Shown: in pieces, positions 1 to 10,842 of the stretch
How positions within the stretch are numbered: position 1 is the stretch's first letter
Layout: every line of letters begins with the position of its first letter
DNA from: Ramazzottius varieornatus
Taxonomy: Eukaryota; Tardigrada; Eutardigrada; Parachela; Ramazzottiidae
NCBI GenBank assembly: GCA_001949185.1
Contig: BDGG01000008.1
Coordinates: 1,714,761 to 1,741,315 of the forward strand
Direction: 5' to 3'
Length of the DNA stretch: 26,555 bases
The notes under the pieces: generated by a model
What the model was told of the DNA's origin: nothing
Seen by the model: the letters and a program-made list of their open reading frames with translations, nothing else
The model's database searches: none
Program-made: the position numbers and the translations under genes

Positions 1-369
1 GGTGGTCAAGACGTTTCACAAAGCGATAAAGCGACACAGGGAATTCTTCGGCACATCGAAGTCCGTCTGCGATCGAGAATTACTATGGGAACTAGTCCAT
101 CACCTGACCATTAAACACAATTATCGTGAACAATAATTTTTTCATTAATGTTCTAACATGATGGGAGCAAAACGAACACGAGGCAAAGTTTGGCCTGTGG
201 GGCCATCTGATCGCATCGATGGGCGTCGTCGACGCAGCTGTCGTAAAGTTGGTGGAGAAACTCTGAGCTGCGCCGGTCCCGTTAGCAAGCTCAGAGGCCC
301 CCATCATCTTGCAGGAACAACGGCCGGTTCACGGAATCAGCAACTGCCGAATCCGCCTTCGAGCTGCAC
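1..369. other. 5' flank, no gene recognised
   Basis: I see no gene in this stretch. Short open frames exist on both strands, but none has a recognisable motif, signal peptide or splice signals. The right end must contain the upstream promoter region of the secreted Gly/Arg-rich gene that follows. Confidence 0.5.
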
Positions 370-375
370 TATAAA
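370..375 (+). promoter_or_regulatory. TATA box of the secreted Gly/Arg-rich gene
   Basis: TATAAA, followed by GGC, lies 118 bases upstream of the ATG at 493. That spacing would put transcription start near 400 and leave a 5' UTR of about 90 nt. A consensus TATA box is common on highly or tissue-specifically expressed secreted-protein genes. The assignment rests on the motif and its position only. Confidence 0.55.
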
Positions 376-492
376 GGCAACCTGCACAAACCTTTCACCC
401 CAAGATCCATGTGGTTTTGCTATTGCTTGTCGACAATTATTCTTCAGACTTCTAGTAGTTGTTTCCGCTTAGAGGAAGGCTGATTGTTTAGC

Positions 493-951
493 ATGGTGTC
501 GTTAAAGTTGTTGATTGTTGCGGCTTTTCTGCTTGTAGGCTTGCTGGACCTGACTTCTGCACGTCGCGGAGGAGGTGGCGGACGTGGTGGTCGTGGAGGG
601 CGTGGGAGCCGCGGAAGAAGAAGAGGTCGCGGTGGCAGAGGAGGGCGTCATCATCGGCATCGTCACGGCCACTTCGGCGGCGGAGGCTTCGACTATCCCG
701 ACTACTACAACCCTAATTTCTACGACGATCTGCCTGACGTTGTGTTTGATGTCCAGGACGAGTCAGCTCTCCTGCCTGCAGACAGTCCGCTTCCCTTGAA
801 AGACAGTTCGAGCGACAGCATCGATGTGGACCTTCCCGACGATGTGGTGAAGACTGACGACAGCCCGATCTTCTTCGACCTGAACACAAAGAATACTGAG
901 GTGGAGGCAAGATCCAAGGCATCAAGAATTAAAAGAAGGTCGATCGGCTAG
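493..951 (+). CDS. Secreted Gly/Arg-rich (RGG-type) protein with acidic C-terminal half
   Basis: An intronless frame of 152 residues. I chose the ATG at 493 because the in-frame TTG at 484 is not a normal eukaryotic start and because the ATG opens directly into a signal peptide: Lys5, a hydrophobic core at about 6-18, and a cleavage-like TSA at 21-23. The mature part starts with a run of GGRGGRG/RGRR repeats (about 24-53), then a His/Arg patch (HHRHRHGH), then a Tyr/Asp-rich segment (FDYPDYYNPNFYDD). The C-terminal half is acidic and Ser/Asp-rich and ends in dibasic KASRIKRRS. I recognise no family. RGG repeats are usually nuclear RNA-binding segments, but the signal peptide argues for export, so a cuticle, matrix or mucus protein is a possible role. 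Only the coding frame and the signal peptide are well supported; the function is unknown. Confidence 0.75.
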   Translation: MVSLKLLIVAAFLLVGLLDLTSARRGGGGGRGGRGGRGSRGRRRGRGGRGGRHHRHRHGHFGGGGFDYPDYYNPNFYDDLPDVVFDVQDESALLPADSPLPLKDSSSDSIDVDLPDDVVKTDDSPIFFDLNTKNTEVEARSKASRIKRRSIG

Positions 952-1033
952 AAACCGGAGACTGGTTTGCTGTTTGTTGATATGCATTTTACCTCGGCCG
1001 TTCAGGTTGCGTTTCCGACTGCTGTACCAAACG

Positions 1034-1039
1034 TTTATT
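1034..1039 (-). terminator. Candidate poly(A) signal for DHX35
   Basis: TTTATT on the + strand reads AATAAA on the - strand, 189 bases beyond the DHX35 stop at 1228. If used, the 3' UTRs of the two convergent genes overlap by roughly 100 bases. No cleavage site can be shown from sequence alone. Confidence 0.35.
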
Positions 1040-1083
1040 TGGTTTTGTTATTGCGCAGTTGTTAAGTTATGCTGTAGTGAATC

Positions 1084-1089
1084 AATAAA
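1084..1089 (+). terminator. Poly(A) signal of the secreted Gly/Arg-rich gene
   Basis: A canonical AATAAA lies 133 bases after the stop at 951, in A/T-rich sequence, giving a 3' UTR of about 150 nt. Confidence 0.6.
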
Positions 1090-1227
1090 ATCCTAATAAC
1101 TAACATCGTAACAGTAAGCTACTGATCACGGATCGATAAAAACTTGAATCTTCGACGGTATATGACCATTCATTCATATTCGGGATAGGAAAAAAACTGA
1201 CAGACTGCGGAGAATATTCGTTAGTAC

Positions 1228-4200
1228 TCACGATCGTGGGTTCCTAACTTCCCCTTCGGTTCCATACTGGTAATAATGTGGCGCTAGTTCGTACAACCAA
1301 TGGGATTCGATAGCGGTGACATCACGCATAAACTCTTGGTTCGTCTGCAAAACTTCGTTGAAGACCACCCTAGAGAACGTGTTCCGTTGTCAAAATGGAC
1401 CTGACTACCCATGCTGAAAATGAGTGCAAATAAAGAAGACATACCAGGGAGGTGGCTTCTCGGCGTAGAGTACCGAAGCCGGGTGGATGTGCAGCTCGTG
1501 GTCATTCCGTACAGTTCGGTAGGTTCCGGATGGGTGAAGGTAAGCCGCATTGGCGAAGAACCCTGCTACGATGCACCGACGGATGTTATCGATATCGTAC
1601 AACGCTCCTTCCATCTGCGGTTCAACTAGAAAAAAAGTGAAAGCTTCATGGGCAAAAGGAAGTCAGTCCAGTGTGTATTCCCGGTGAAGATAACCAAAAG
1701 AACCGTCATCCCATCGAAGACCACGTAGATAAACCGCATATGAATTTGATAGAGTATCCGTGGTTATTTCAAAACTTTAAGCGTCAGTGCCCGAAGCTGT
1801 TCCTTTCTCAATACGGCTATCATCCGAATTGGGCTTGATCAGAAGCCCGCTGTTCTTGTCTAGAACATTATCGAAATAACTGTTCGGTTGCTTGACTTAC
1901 GGTTGTTGTTGGTGTGCGGTATCTTCATCCTGATCAGATGTTTCTCCAGCTGCTTTCTGATATCTACAGCTCGACATAGACCCTTGTAATGCAGAAAGTT
2001 CTGCCGACACCACTGGCTGCTCTTCCCACACTTGACGAAGGCCGTGTAGATGTTCAGAAGGGTAATGTGATCGCCTTCCAGCACCGAAAACTTCCTCCTG
2101 GCTCTTTCGGCATTCACCTTCTGCTCACCCCTGCCTGGTCGGACAAAGACATTCTCCAGCTGCAACATGGCTGCTATGGTCAAGGCTTCTTCGATGCAAT
2201 GGAACTCTGCCGCACCAAGAAGCATCCGTGCCAACATGGGTGACAGAGGCAGTTCGGCCATGTGCAAACCCAAAGGCTCGGTCAGCTTGCCGTTGTCGTC
2301 GATGGCACCCAGCCCGTACAACAGCTCCAAACCTGAAACCGAAAAACTTCTATTCCAAAACTATTTAGAAAGCAAAAATTTACTCAACATCTTCCACATC
2401 CGTTTTTAACGCTTCGTTGCTGTTTCATCACTACATCGGAAATATTACTGTATTGATTGCTGCCGAACGACCGATACTGCCATCATGCACATACCCATAC
2501 GTTTTTCCACACTCTTTCGTAACTTAGAAGGATGGGCAATTTCATTGAAATCAACATAAACAGATTGTCGTTTCATAGGAAAACGAGCACCAAAACAATA
2601 GTTTAACGAACTTTACATAAACGCAGGTTACAGCACCTTGTACAACGTGGGTGGCAGGTGGTGGTGCCGGAAAGTTGAACCTCAGCACGTTGTCGATGCC
2701 CAGTGCCTTCAGCTGCAACAACACCGGTGCCAAGCTCGTTCTCTGCATCTCCGGGACACTGGCGTCCTCCAGTTCCTTGTAGGCTTCCTCCGTATACATC
2801 CTATACGCTTTCCCACTGCGAACTCGCCCAGCACGGCCCGCTCGCTGTTCGGCACTGGCTTTGCTGGTCGGCACGATGATCAAACTATCCACACCGGACT
2901 CTGGATTGAACGCTTTGATCTTGACGAAACCCGCGTCCACTACATAGACGATACCGTTGATGGTGATGCTGGTCTCGGCGATATTTGTCGCTATCACTAC
3001 CTTCCTCGTTCTGGCTGGCGGCATCTCGAAGGCCTTCAACTGGTCACCAGGTGGCAGCGCTCCGTAGAGTGGGACAACGAGTAATTTATTGTGCGTTTCC
3101 GCTTCCAGCGCGTCCGAGTGTTCGTCGAGTAGTCCACATGCATGGTCGACTTCTTCCACTCCTGTGAGAAAAACGAGAACGTCCCCTAATGGTTCAGCTT
3201 TGTGTATTTTCACCACAGTGTCAACAGTGGCGGTTACATAGTTCGGTACGGGGTCTTTCAGGTAGTACACATCGACTGGGAATGTGCGACCTTCGACTGT
3301 AAGAATGGTCGAAGTGGGTTCTTCGTTATTGTTTTTCGTTATTGTTGTACTGGTGTTTGAGTGAGACATGTCGAAAAAGTCTCGTAGGGCTTCAGCGTCC
3401 AGAGTGGCTGAACTAATGATTACTTTCAAGTCAGGTCTTTTGCGGAGGATCTTTTTGAGGAGACCCATGGCAATGTCGGTGGCTATGCTGCGTTCGTGGG
3501 CTTCGTCCAGCATCAAGACGGAGTACTGTTTGAGGAGAGGGTCAGCCATCATTTCACGGACAAGGATACCGTCGGTGATGAACTTGATATTGGTCTCGGA
3601 CGAGGTGCAATCGTCGAAGCGAACGACATAGCCGACTTCCCGGCCGAGAGGTGCACCGCGCTCTTCTGCCACCCTCTGCGCGACCTGTAAGAGCGAGACC
3701 ATGAAAATTGGGGGAAAAATGAAGATTTCGAATGTAGGTCATGCTAAATTTCATCATGACCAACAAGAAACACCGTTTCGAACTGGTACTGGACTCCTCA
3801 CGGGATTTGGACTGGTCACGGGTACAATTTTCTACAACCTTTCCATGTTTTACACGGTTACCGTGATCGCAGCAACTCTTCGAGGTTGTGTTATCCCGAT
3901 CCTTCCCGTCTTCGTCCATCCCGATTCCAGGAGATACTGTGGAATTTGTGTAGTCTTTCCGCTGCCAGTTTCGCCGACGATAACGACGGTCTGAAATTTT
4001 GCTAGAAGGTAGAGAATGCTGTTGCGGTACTGGTAGATGGGAAGGCGTTGCCGCTGTTGGTCCAACGAGTAATGCTTCCACGGATTGTACACGAAAGATG
4101 TAGCGGACGAGTCGGCTGATGCGTCGGAACGCTCTTCCTTCCACGTTGATCCTTGTGCCGAATCGTCACCTGAAAGAACGGTACACTACCATAAGAATTG

Positions 4201-4372
4201 TTCTTTCGCAAGCATTCTAAGTGGCGCAGACGTCCGCGTGGTCCATGCAAAACCAGTGACACCACGTGGCCTAACGCGCGAACGACATCGCGTGAAAATA
4301 GCAAAGATTGCAGCATTATACGGCTAGCATACCTGGTTTCCTGAAGAACGCTCTCCCTCCCGCCGGCTGCAT
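1228..4372 (-). CDS. DHX35: DEAH-box ATP-dependent RNA helicase DHX35, six exons
   Basis: Exons on the - strand are 4372-4333, 4169-3862, 3684-2637, 2332-1901, 1625-1445 and 1369-1228. All phases agree and give about 716 residues; vertebrate DHX35 is about 700. Visible motifs in order: VYNPW just before the core (about 40), Walker A GETGSGKT (79-86), TQPRRVAA, DEAH (176-179), SAT (208-210), TNIAETSIT (349-357) and QRAGRAGR (396-403). They are followed by the helicase-associated region (LELLYGLGAID, LTEPLG) and the OB-fold (IVAGFFANAA, YRTVRNDHELHIHPASVL). The order is that of an SF2 DEAH/RHA helicase. Family knowledge places DHX35 in spliceosome-linked RNA remodelling. The start ATG is in a 14-codon first exon (MQPAGGRAFFRKPG). 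The donor after exon 3 is weak (GTGCTG) but is the only one I found that keeps phase. It is divergent from the site-2 protease gene. Confidence 0.93.
4218..4232. repeat. CAAGTGGCGCA-family arm, DHX35 intron 1
   Basis: TAAGTGGCGCAGACG is a clear match to the left arm; no convincing right arm follows. It lies in the first DHX35 intron (4332-4170). Confidence 0.35.
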
Positions 4373-4930
4373 CGTACTCGTCTGTTTTCTACTAATATCT
4401 GATTCTTCTTCCAAGCTCCAGCCGTGGTCGAGATGAATAGGCAGTCGAAAGTCAAGAATGTCGGAATTTATTTCGTATAGAATTCAAAAAACAATAAAAA
4501 ATTAAAAATCAGCGTTTCGGATTTGGAACTTTTGGAACTTTTGGGGCTGGCTAATCAAGATGATCAATCAACGCACTTGTGTCCACCAAGGACGAAAGGG
4601 CAAGAGTTTTTCCGAGTGGGGTCACGGATGAAATTTTCATGGTTTTTTTCCCTAATCGAAAATCGGATTGTTTCTAGATCTCCTCTTGTGAGTCTTCTCC
4701 TTCCGTATGAACTCCGACAACCCCATCCGATGCTGGAACATACATAAGGTTGTGCTTTCTGTTTGCAGGTGGATGAACCTCTCGCACGGACATTAAGATG
4801 AAGCGCTACCGGAAGACCAGGATAAAGGACGCTTATGCTGATTGAGACCACGGAAATTATCCTCCCAGATGAGTTATGGATGAGTAGTCTCTGTGCACAT
4901 CGCTGCCGAGGCTCGGAGAGCAGCTACGAG
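4373..4930. promoter_or_regulatory. Divergent intergenic region, DHX35 / site-2 protease
   Basis: These 558 bases separate two head-to-head genes, so both promoters should lie here. I see no TATA box at a useful distance from either start. An AT-rich block sits at about 4470-4510. A TTTGCAG/GTGG at about 4763-4772 could be the acceptor of a 5' UTR intron of the protease gene. An in-frame ATG at 4835 would add 32 residues to the protease, but they resemble no family sequence. Confidence 0.4.
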
Positions 4931-7149
4931 ATGGCTGGAGTCTCGATAGAAAGCATTCAGAACTTTGCAGCTTTCTTCGTCTTCTTCTGGTTGATGGCCA
5001 TCATCCTCCACCATCTGTTCTGTCGCAGATTCCAATGGTATCAAGAACAAGTCGATTCTGGCACAATCCAGGTTTCTTTCGGTAGAATTTATCTGACATC
5101 TCACTCGTTGAGTGCTTCCATCCAGAAGATCGGTGCATGGCCACGGCTGGTGAAACTATGGCGCATATGGTTCATTTGTGGCGTAATCGTCTCTTCGCTC
5201 CTCATCCTACCCGTCATGATTTTCCTCGTTTACCTCTTCTATGGACATATTACCAAGATCTTTCGATGGTATACCGTCGTCCGACAGATGCCAGTTGGTA
5301 CTCCCATGCCGTCGCTTTCTTCTGTGGTAAGTCCACCCAGATTCTTCAGGAACGTTCTTGATCAGCAGCTAGTGTATCACGTCACAAAAGCACAGTCAGG
5401 TTCCCCGGTTTGTAGCGTAATACTGTTGCACTCTCGTGACGTACAGGTTGGCAGAATCAGGCATGCAGTGACTCGTCAGAGTGGCGCATTGATGCTGTTG
5501 GGTTGAAGCATTTGTGCGTCTCTTGATGTGGTTTCACCTTTTTTCTTGAGTGGCGCACGTGGTTATTGGAGTGGCAAGGAATTGTGCGCGAGTCGCTCCT
5601 GATCAGTTTCTCTTCCAGGTTTCGACCGGTCCAAGCGTGCAGTTAACCCCGGTGATACCTGGCATCAACCTGCCTCTCCCCCACGCTTTGCCTTTCCTAA
5701 TCTCCATCCTCTTCTCCACCTTTTTTCATGAGCTAGGCCATGGCATCTCGGCTGCTTCGGAGTTTACCGACGTTGATGGTGTGGGCGTTGCTCTCATCGG
5801 GTATTACACTAAGCTTCTTTGCCGATTATTCCTGATTAATTCGGAAAGCTCATCTTGCGCTTGTGTTGCAGAATATTTCCAGCGGCTTTCGTGGTCGTGA
5901 AGAATCTGGACGCACAAGCTTTGCAGCGTCAGCTTCGCATAATGGCTGCTGGTGTCTGGCATAACATTGTTTTAGCGCTGACAGCGGCGTTATTGCTCTG
6001 GCTGTTGCCGAACATGATCACACCAATCTACCCACAAGGAAAAAGCGTTACAGTCGTCCAAGTTCTGGACAAGAGCGCCATTTCCAACCATACCGCTGCT
6101 TTTAAATCCGGTATGTGGCTGTGTTGAAAACAATTTCAGGCACGTTCGGGTGAAGTTTTGAGATCGATTTCAGCTCCACAATTTACCAGAATGATGCCTC
6201 AAATGTCTACGAATCTCGTCTCGACTGTTGAAAATTTTGTCGTCAGTGTCTGCTTCGCGCTGATCGTTTCGCTTTATTGTTTTGGGAAAATTGGCAGTTT
6301 ATCAGTCCGCTGTCTTCTTTTGAATCTTAAACTTTCTTTACAACTTTTAATCTTGGATTTCCGCATTTAGTTGTCGAAGGTTTGTTGTTGTGGAATTTAT
6401 TTTATGCGTTGTGATTTTCAGGTATGGAAATTTACAGCATCAACAACTGCTCCGTCACTTCCGGCAAGACCCTCGAACGCTGCGCTTTCGCCTACTCCAA
6501 GCCCGGTTTCTGCCTTTCCCTGGATGAGATGAAGTCCTCCCGTGGGGACTTTCTCCCTCCGGTTGCCCATCCTGACGTTTCAACCGAAGCACCCATCTAC
6601 GAATGCTGCAAGAACGCTTCCTCCTCGCTATGTTTCCGCGACGACAACAATTCGTCCCTGCCCACACCGGAATGCCTGCAGGTCCGCAAGGTCCTGTCCA
6701 TCACTCACCCCTCCTGCAACAGTTCGTACGACTGTCCAGCTCAACACCAATGCTACATTCCATACTTGGCGCCCTCCGAGCGTCTCCTCATCTTCAACAC
6801 CTCCACAGGTCCGGTGCTGTTTGTCGGGGATCCCTTCACACTCGTCCCTGTGCTGAAAGTGTCAAACTTCTCGGCCAGGTCGCTGTTGCCACTGTGGCTG
6901 CCTGATGTAATTGAAAGAACGCTAAAGTATTTTGTCTCGGTGTCTGCTGCGCTAGCTCTGTTGAATTTAGTCCCCTCTTTTGGACTGGATGGAGCGAGGT
7001 TCGCGGCATTGTGGCTAGATTTGTTGTTTCGTTATCGGTTCTTACCAGAAAGATGGGCACCTCATCAGCAGTTGATCGGGACGGTGTTAACTGTTGTCAG
7101 CACTGTTCTTCTAGTCGCCGATGTCTTGATGGGCTTCACTCAAATTTAA
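4931..7149 (+). CDS. MBTPS2: Membrane-bound site-2 protease (S2P), four exons
   Basis: Exons are 4931-5326, 5619-5800, 5872-6110 and 6422-7149, with phases agreeing, giving 514 residues (human S2P is 519). The enzyme is a Golgi intramembrane zinc protease; after site-1 protease has acted, it releases membrane transcription factors such as SREBP and ATF6. Visible features: hydrophobic segments near 12-31 and 77-105; the VIPGINLP block before the active helix; the zinc ligands HELGH at 169-173; the conserved RIMAAGVWHN block after it; a Cys-rich luminal loop in the last exon; and the third ligand in NLVPSFGLDG (Asp462). The donor at 5801 (GTATTA) is poor, but the join gives LIGIFPAAF, matching the family. 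ATG 4931 is preferred over ATG 4835 because the membrane-anchor start fits S2P. Intron 1 holds two degenerate copies of the GTGGCGCA hairpin repeat. Confidence 0.93.
5479..5596. repeat. Two degenerate CAAGTGGCGCA-family copies, site-2 protease intron 1
   Basis: GAGTGGCGCA at 5479 and TTGAGTGGCGCAC at 5546 each have a recognisable left arm. Matching right arms are weak (TGTGCGTCTCTTG and TTGTGCGCGAGTCG). Both lie between the exon 1 donor and the exon 2 acceptor. Confidence 0.45.
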
Positions 7150-7287
7150 GCGGCACGAGAAGTTGATATTTTATTGGCACGAAATTTTCCTTTGTTTTTT
7201 ACCGGATTAATTTCACAGAAAGAAACTTAAACACCGCATGATAGAGCGTGTCTGTTGTCGGAATTAGGTTCAATTCACCTCGCACGC

Positions 7288-7293
7288 AATAAA
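7288..7293 (+). terminator. Poly(A) signal of the site-2 protease gene
   Basis: A canonical AATAAA lies 138 bases past the stop codon at 7149. Confidence 0.5.
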
Positions 7294-8930
7294 ATGGAAA
7301 AGAAAACCTTGCAGCCTAATTAGAGGTTATTGCAAAAAAGAGCAGGACGAAGTGCACGACTCGAATCAACATCCAGCCAGATTCCTGTCCGGTGCACGTA
7401 CACTCCGCAGTGCCGACAAGCTCGAAGACTCGTCCTTCTTCGGTAAGTTTATCGTAGCGTGTGAAATATTTTCGATTCATCTTTGATTTATTCCATTGCT
7501 CGTAATTTACCTGACCATCCAGTATGCGACCACTGTCATTTCAGATCGGAAACAAGATTGAGCAGGCGTTGAACCTCAATCGCGAATTCAGCAGTAAGTA
7601 TCTCGAGGTCATAACCAGCGCCTCGTCTGTGGCGGAACTGTAATAGTGTCTTCCTCTACAACTTTTCGAGACGATTTTCGGAAATTTCGTCTTTCAAAAG
7701 GGTGCCCAGCTTTGTCGGTGGGTTTTTCATTCTTCTCCTCTGACTTTTTATCCACATCTCATAATCATAGTCTCATAATCACTCAGACGCCCAATTTTAC
7801 CTTTGGGCGTCTAAGTGCGTGAGTCTGTCAGTTCAGAGTTCATACTGGACTCTTACAGGGTACCACGCACATGGGCGTCCATTTTGTCAGAAATCGCCCT
7901 GTCGAACAAAGAAGTGGTGTTCTACCGAAGCTGCTAACCTTTGGGTCAAGGAGAGGTGCGGCTTATGAGTGTCCTCAAATTGTACGGGCGAACAAGCTGT
8001 TCTTGTCGGAGAGCTCGGTGATGAAGTTTGTGGTTCGCGCGGTAGCCTCCGGAACGGATAGAGATGGTAGAAGAAGTGCACTGCTTCCCGCGCAACCGGA
8101 TACTGCTACAGTACTGGTCTTTCACAAGAGAACTATGAACCCATGGGATGTCGCCGTTCTTATCGAACTTATGCGAGAGTACAAAATTCTAGCGATCCAG
8201 TTTACAGCATGCAAGTCTACTGTCCCCATGAGCTCGTCATGGAGCTTGCAGTTGGAGAGTGTCGATCGACCTATCACACCGCTGAACCGAACCGCAGTTT
8301 AGCCAAGAAATGGTTAAACTATACACATCGGGAAAATACCTATGCAGCAGATGGATGTTGGATGGTGAAATTTGTACTGGTGACTGAGAAGCGAAAATTC
8401 TAGCCGAGTGATCCAGCTCAAACGAGAAAGCGAATATTCAAAACTTGTAAGTTTCTCAAATTCGCAACAAAATCCACGTAAGATTTTTCTTTTTCCAACG
8501 GTGGTATCTCCGAAGACCTAGCTTTTGCGTTTCGGCCCTATCCTCCAGCGCAGCTTGAGTGGTTGAACACTTTACTAGAAGGATTCGCTCCAGTTTCTTC
8601 TGTGGCATCTTACTTGCATCTGTCGTGGGGTTGTTTCATGCTTAAAAAATAGGCATATTCCATCCGTCCACAGTATCTTGGATTTAATGTTTACTGTTTG
8701 GCCAATTTTGATGACAATATTTTTGCACAGAAGACCATTGCTCTCCACCCTGCCCATGATCGATATACCGAAGAAGATGAGAGTACATTCGGATGGTCAA
8801 GAACTGGACATTACGGACTATGCCTTTGCAAGACGGTCTCAAGCGGATGGTGGGTCGCCGGAATACGAAACTTCCGGTCTGCGCTTCATGTTATTTTTAT
8901 GCTGGTCGAAGAAATAGTCTCAGAATGTTT
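7294..8930. other. Unassigned region with isolated exon-like segments
   Basis: I could not build a gene here. Three signals look real in isolation. A strong donor at 7442 (TTCG/GTAAGT) follows an open frame reading SADKLEDSSFFG. A segment at about 7545-7591 is bounded by TTTCAG and GTAAGT and reads QIGNKIEQALNLNREFS. An acceptor at about 7860 (CTTACAG) leads into a 143-codon frame from 7871. At 8070-8403 two overlapping frames both look plausible; one has six cysteines and two N-glycosylation sequons and ends at the TAG at 8401. None matches a family I know, and the pieces do not join in phase. It may be a fast-evolving gene, a decayed gene, or chance. Confidence 0.3.
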
Positions 8931-9904
8931 TTATTTCAGGTTTTTCACGCTCATTGTCCAGAGCAACGGTTCCGAACATTTGACCATTACGGTCTCTCTG
9001 TCTAAAGAGTTACTTGTACTGATTAATCCTCCAAAACTCAAAGTCTCGTTGAACAAGTTCCATTGCAAGCCGGAAGTAGAAACTATAGAAGGTCCTGACA
9101 GCGGAAGTAACCCGCAATACGGTCCTTCCAAACCAGTATCCAAGATCATAGTTTGAGCAGTACCACCAGGTATGACATACTGCATATCCGTTTCCGACAT
9201 TAATATCACAGGTAGGTTCGTATACTGAGCAGAGGAAAACAAAGTATTAATGTTTCCCATGCTGTGATCGAAGCGACCCCTTCCACTGCAGACAGCCACG
9301 ATCATGTCAACCTAGAACCGGAAGAGACGCGTGACGTCGATAACGAGTGACACGGCCTCGGTATATAGAACGACTCCGCGGTGAGTCGGTGACGTATTGC
9401 GTTAGTACAAACGTACGGGCGTACTACATAACAGTTATAGCAAGTCACCATGGATAAATCGCTTACGTTTGAACTGGACGAATTTAAACCGTCCGGCTCG
9501 CCACACTCACTACGATTCCGCAAAATCTCTCCGACCAGCTTCAGCGCCTTCGTAAAATCCGTGGCATCTTGGTCAGGTGTCTTTTCTATCCGCACGGAAG
9601 GAAATGATTTGAAGAACTTCAAAACTTCGGGTTCCGCTGAATCGAAGTCACCACATATCAAGTCAGGCAGCCAAGTCGAGCGTGGATCGGGTTTGCCATT
9701 GGCATCGGTGCATAAATGTCGATAAAGAAAATTAGCTCCGCTGTCCGCCGCACATTTGAAGACGGCATTTCTCCAAAGAATTTCAATCTTCTTCCGGTGG
9801 ACAGCAAAGTCGGCGACGGACAGCTCCGTATGGAGAAATATCAGAGCAATACGACAAGCCGATGGACGAAGGCAGTCCAGGAGGCGAATTGACCGAGACA
9901 TCAT
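8931..9904 (-). CDS. TPK1: Thiamine pyrophosphokinase, two exons
   Basis: Exons are 9904-9449 and 9311-8931, joined in phase 0 to give 276 residues (human TPK1 is 243; the extra length is N-terminal and in the segment before the intron). The enzyme transfers pyrophosphate from ATP to thiamine, making thiamine diphosphate in the cytosol. Visible motifs: CAADSGANFLYR (51-62), ICGDFDS (83-89) and TPDQDATDFTKAL (109-121) of the catalytic domain; then GRFDHSMGNINTLF after the intron, and the C-terminal thiamine-binding part with ILDTGLEGPYCGLLP, STSGLQWNL, GGLISTSN and the typical ending LLWTM. The family GG before GRFD reads SGR here. The start is one of two adjacent ATGs (9904 or 9901). It is divergent from INTS3. 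Confidence 0.92.
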
Positions 9905-10157
9905 TTGCGTTGATTGAGTGATACACCCAGATAGCCTAGCACTTCCGACAGGCTAGATTCCGAGGTTTGTGGGGTACCTGTAAGGTTCAGATGGTTATAC
10001 GGCGCTGACGTAAGGCAGGCTATCAAAAATCCTCATGTCTATCTCCCAAACGAGTTCGAAGATCGATTTGAAAAGTTAATCCGGCAGGAAGAAAGGAGAA
10101 CGCGAGCCATGTTGCCTTTCAAATCTTCGAGTTTTATCCCTTTGTTATCGTTTTCTG

Positions 10158-10842
10158 CAGCGATGGCCGGATGACTTACCCAGCCTAATATCAAAAATGA
10201 ACCATTTGTGACGTACGGCCTGCTGTGAACCGGTCGAAAGAGGAAGTTTGTCATCGGTGCGCACATTCTTTCGTCCCAAACCGTAGATCCGGTGTTCGAA
10301 CCCAATCTTAGCGGTTTTTACATGCTCCAGTTCTCAGGTCGGCGCAGTGATTTCCGCAGGGGCAACTTTATCAGAAGACGTCAGCTCCTTGAAACATTGC
10401 GAAACATCACGTTGACAATGTTATCGAACTGACGAGTGACCACGATATGCCAGAGCGGAAAGCCGATCAAGTGTCTCATCAGCCGTAGTTAGGCATGCGG
10501 AGACCACTGAACGAGAGATAGCATAATGCTGTACCACGTACTTTAACTGATTATTAGCATGGAAAATAATACTGGCAGCCGGCCGAAAGCGGCAGCGGCC
10601 AGCTAGAACTGGCCAATCAACTGAATCGATTAATGCGCTGTCGCTTTCGGCAGACTGCCAATATTTTTGTCCATGCCAATAATTAGGTAAAGTACGTGTG
10701 TGGAAAACGGTAACGCTGTGGCAACAAACATATCTGTATGCTTGATTGGGTTAATTGCCTTCATGAGGTAGGCAGTATTTGATGTTGGGAAGCCATTCTG
10801 TGTTTTCGGTAATTCATTGGGTAAATCATCCGGCCATCGCTG
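10158..10842. repeat. Pair of 25-bp inverted copies, 685 bp end to end
   Basis: CAGCGATGGCCGGATGACTT and the next five bases (10158-10182) recur in inverse orientation at 10818-10842 with one mismatch. Outside these arms the similarity stops. A 24/25 match is far beyond chance for a window this size. The arms could be terminal inverted repeats of a decayed 685-bp element, but I see no target duplication at the ends, so two independent insertions of a fragment are equally possible. Confidence 0.45.
10571..10662. repeat. Imperfect foldback (hairpin) element
   Basis: The arm at 10571-10596 (ACTGGCAGCC...) pairs with 10636-10662, about 22 of 27 positions, around a 40-base loop. The loop itself holds a smaller hairpin, GGCCAG/CTGGCC. 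It is probably a small transposon remnant. Confidence 0.45.

Noticed and set aside
9450-9725. 91-codon open frame on the + strand
   Set aside because: Antisense to TPK1 exon 1, which carries the catalytic motifs.
10290-10303. GGTGTTCGAACCC, resembling a tRNA B box
   Set aside because: No A box at the right distance and the surrounding bases do not fold into a cloverleaf.
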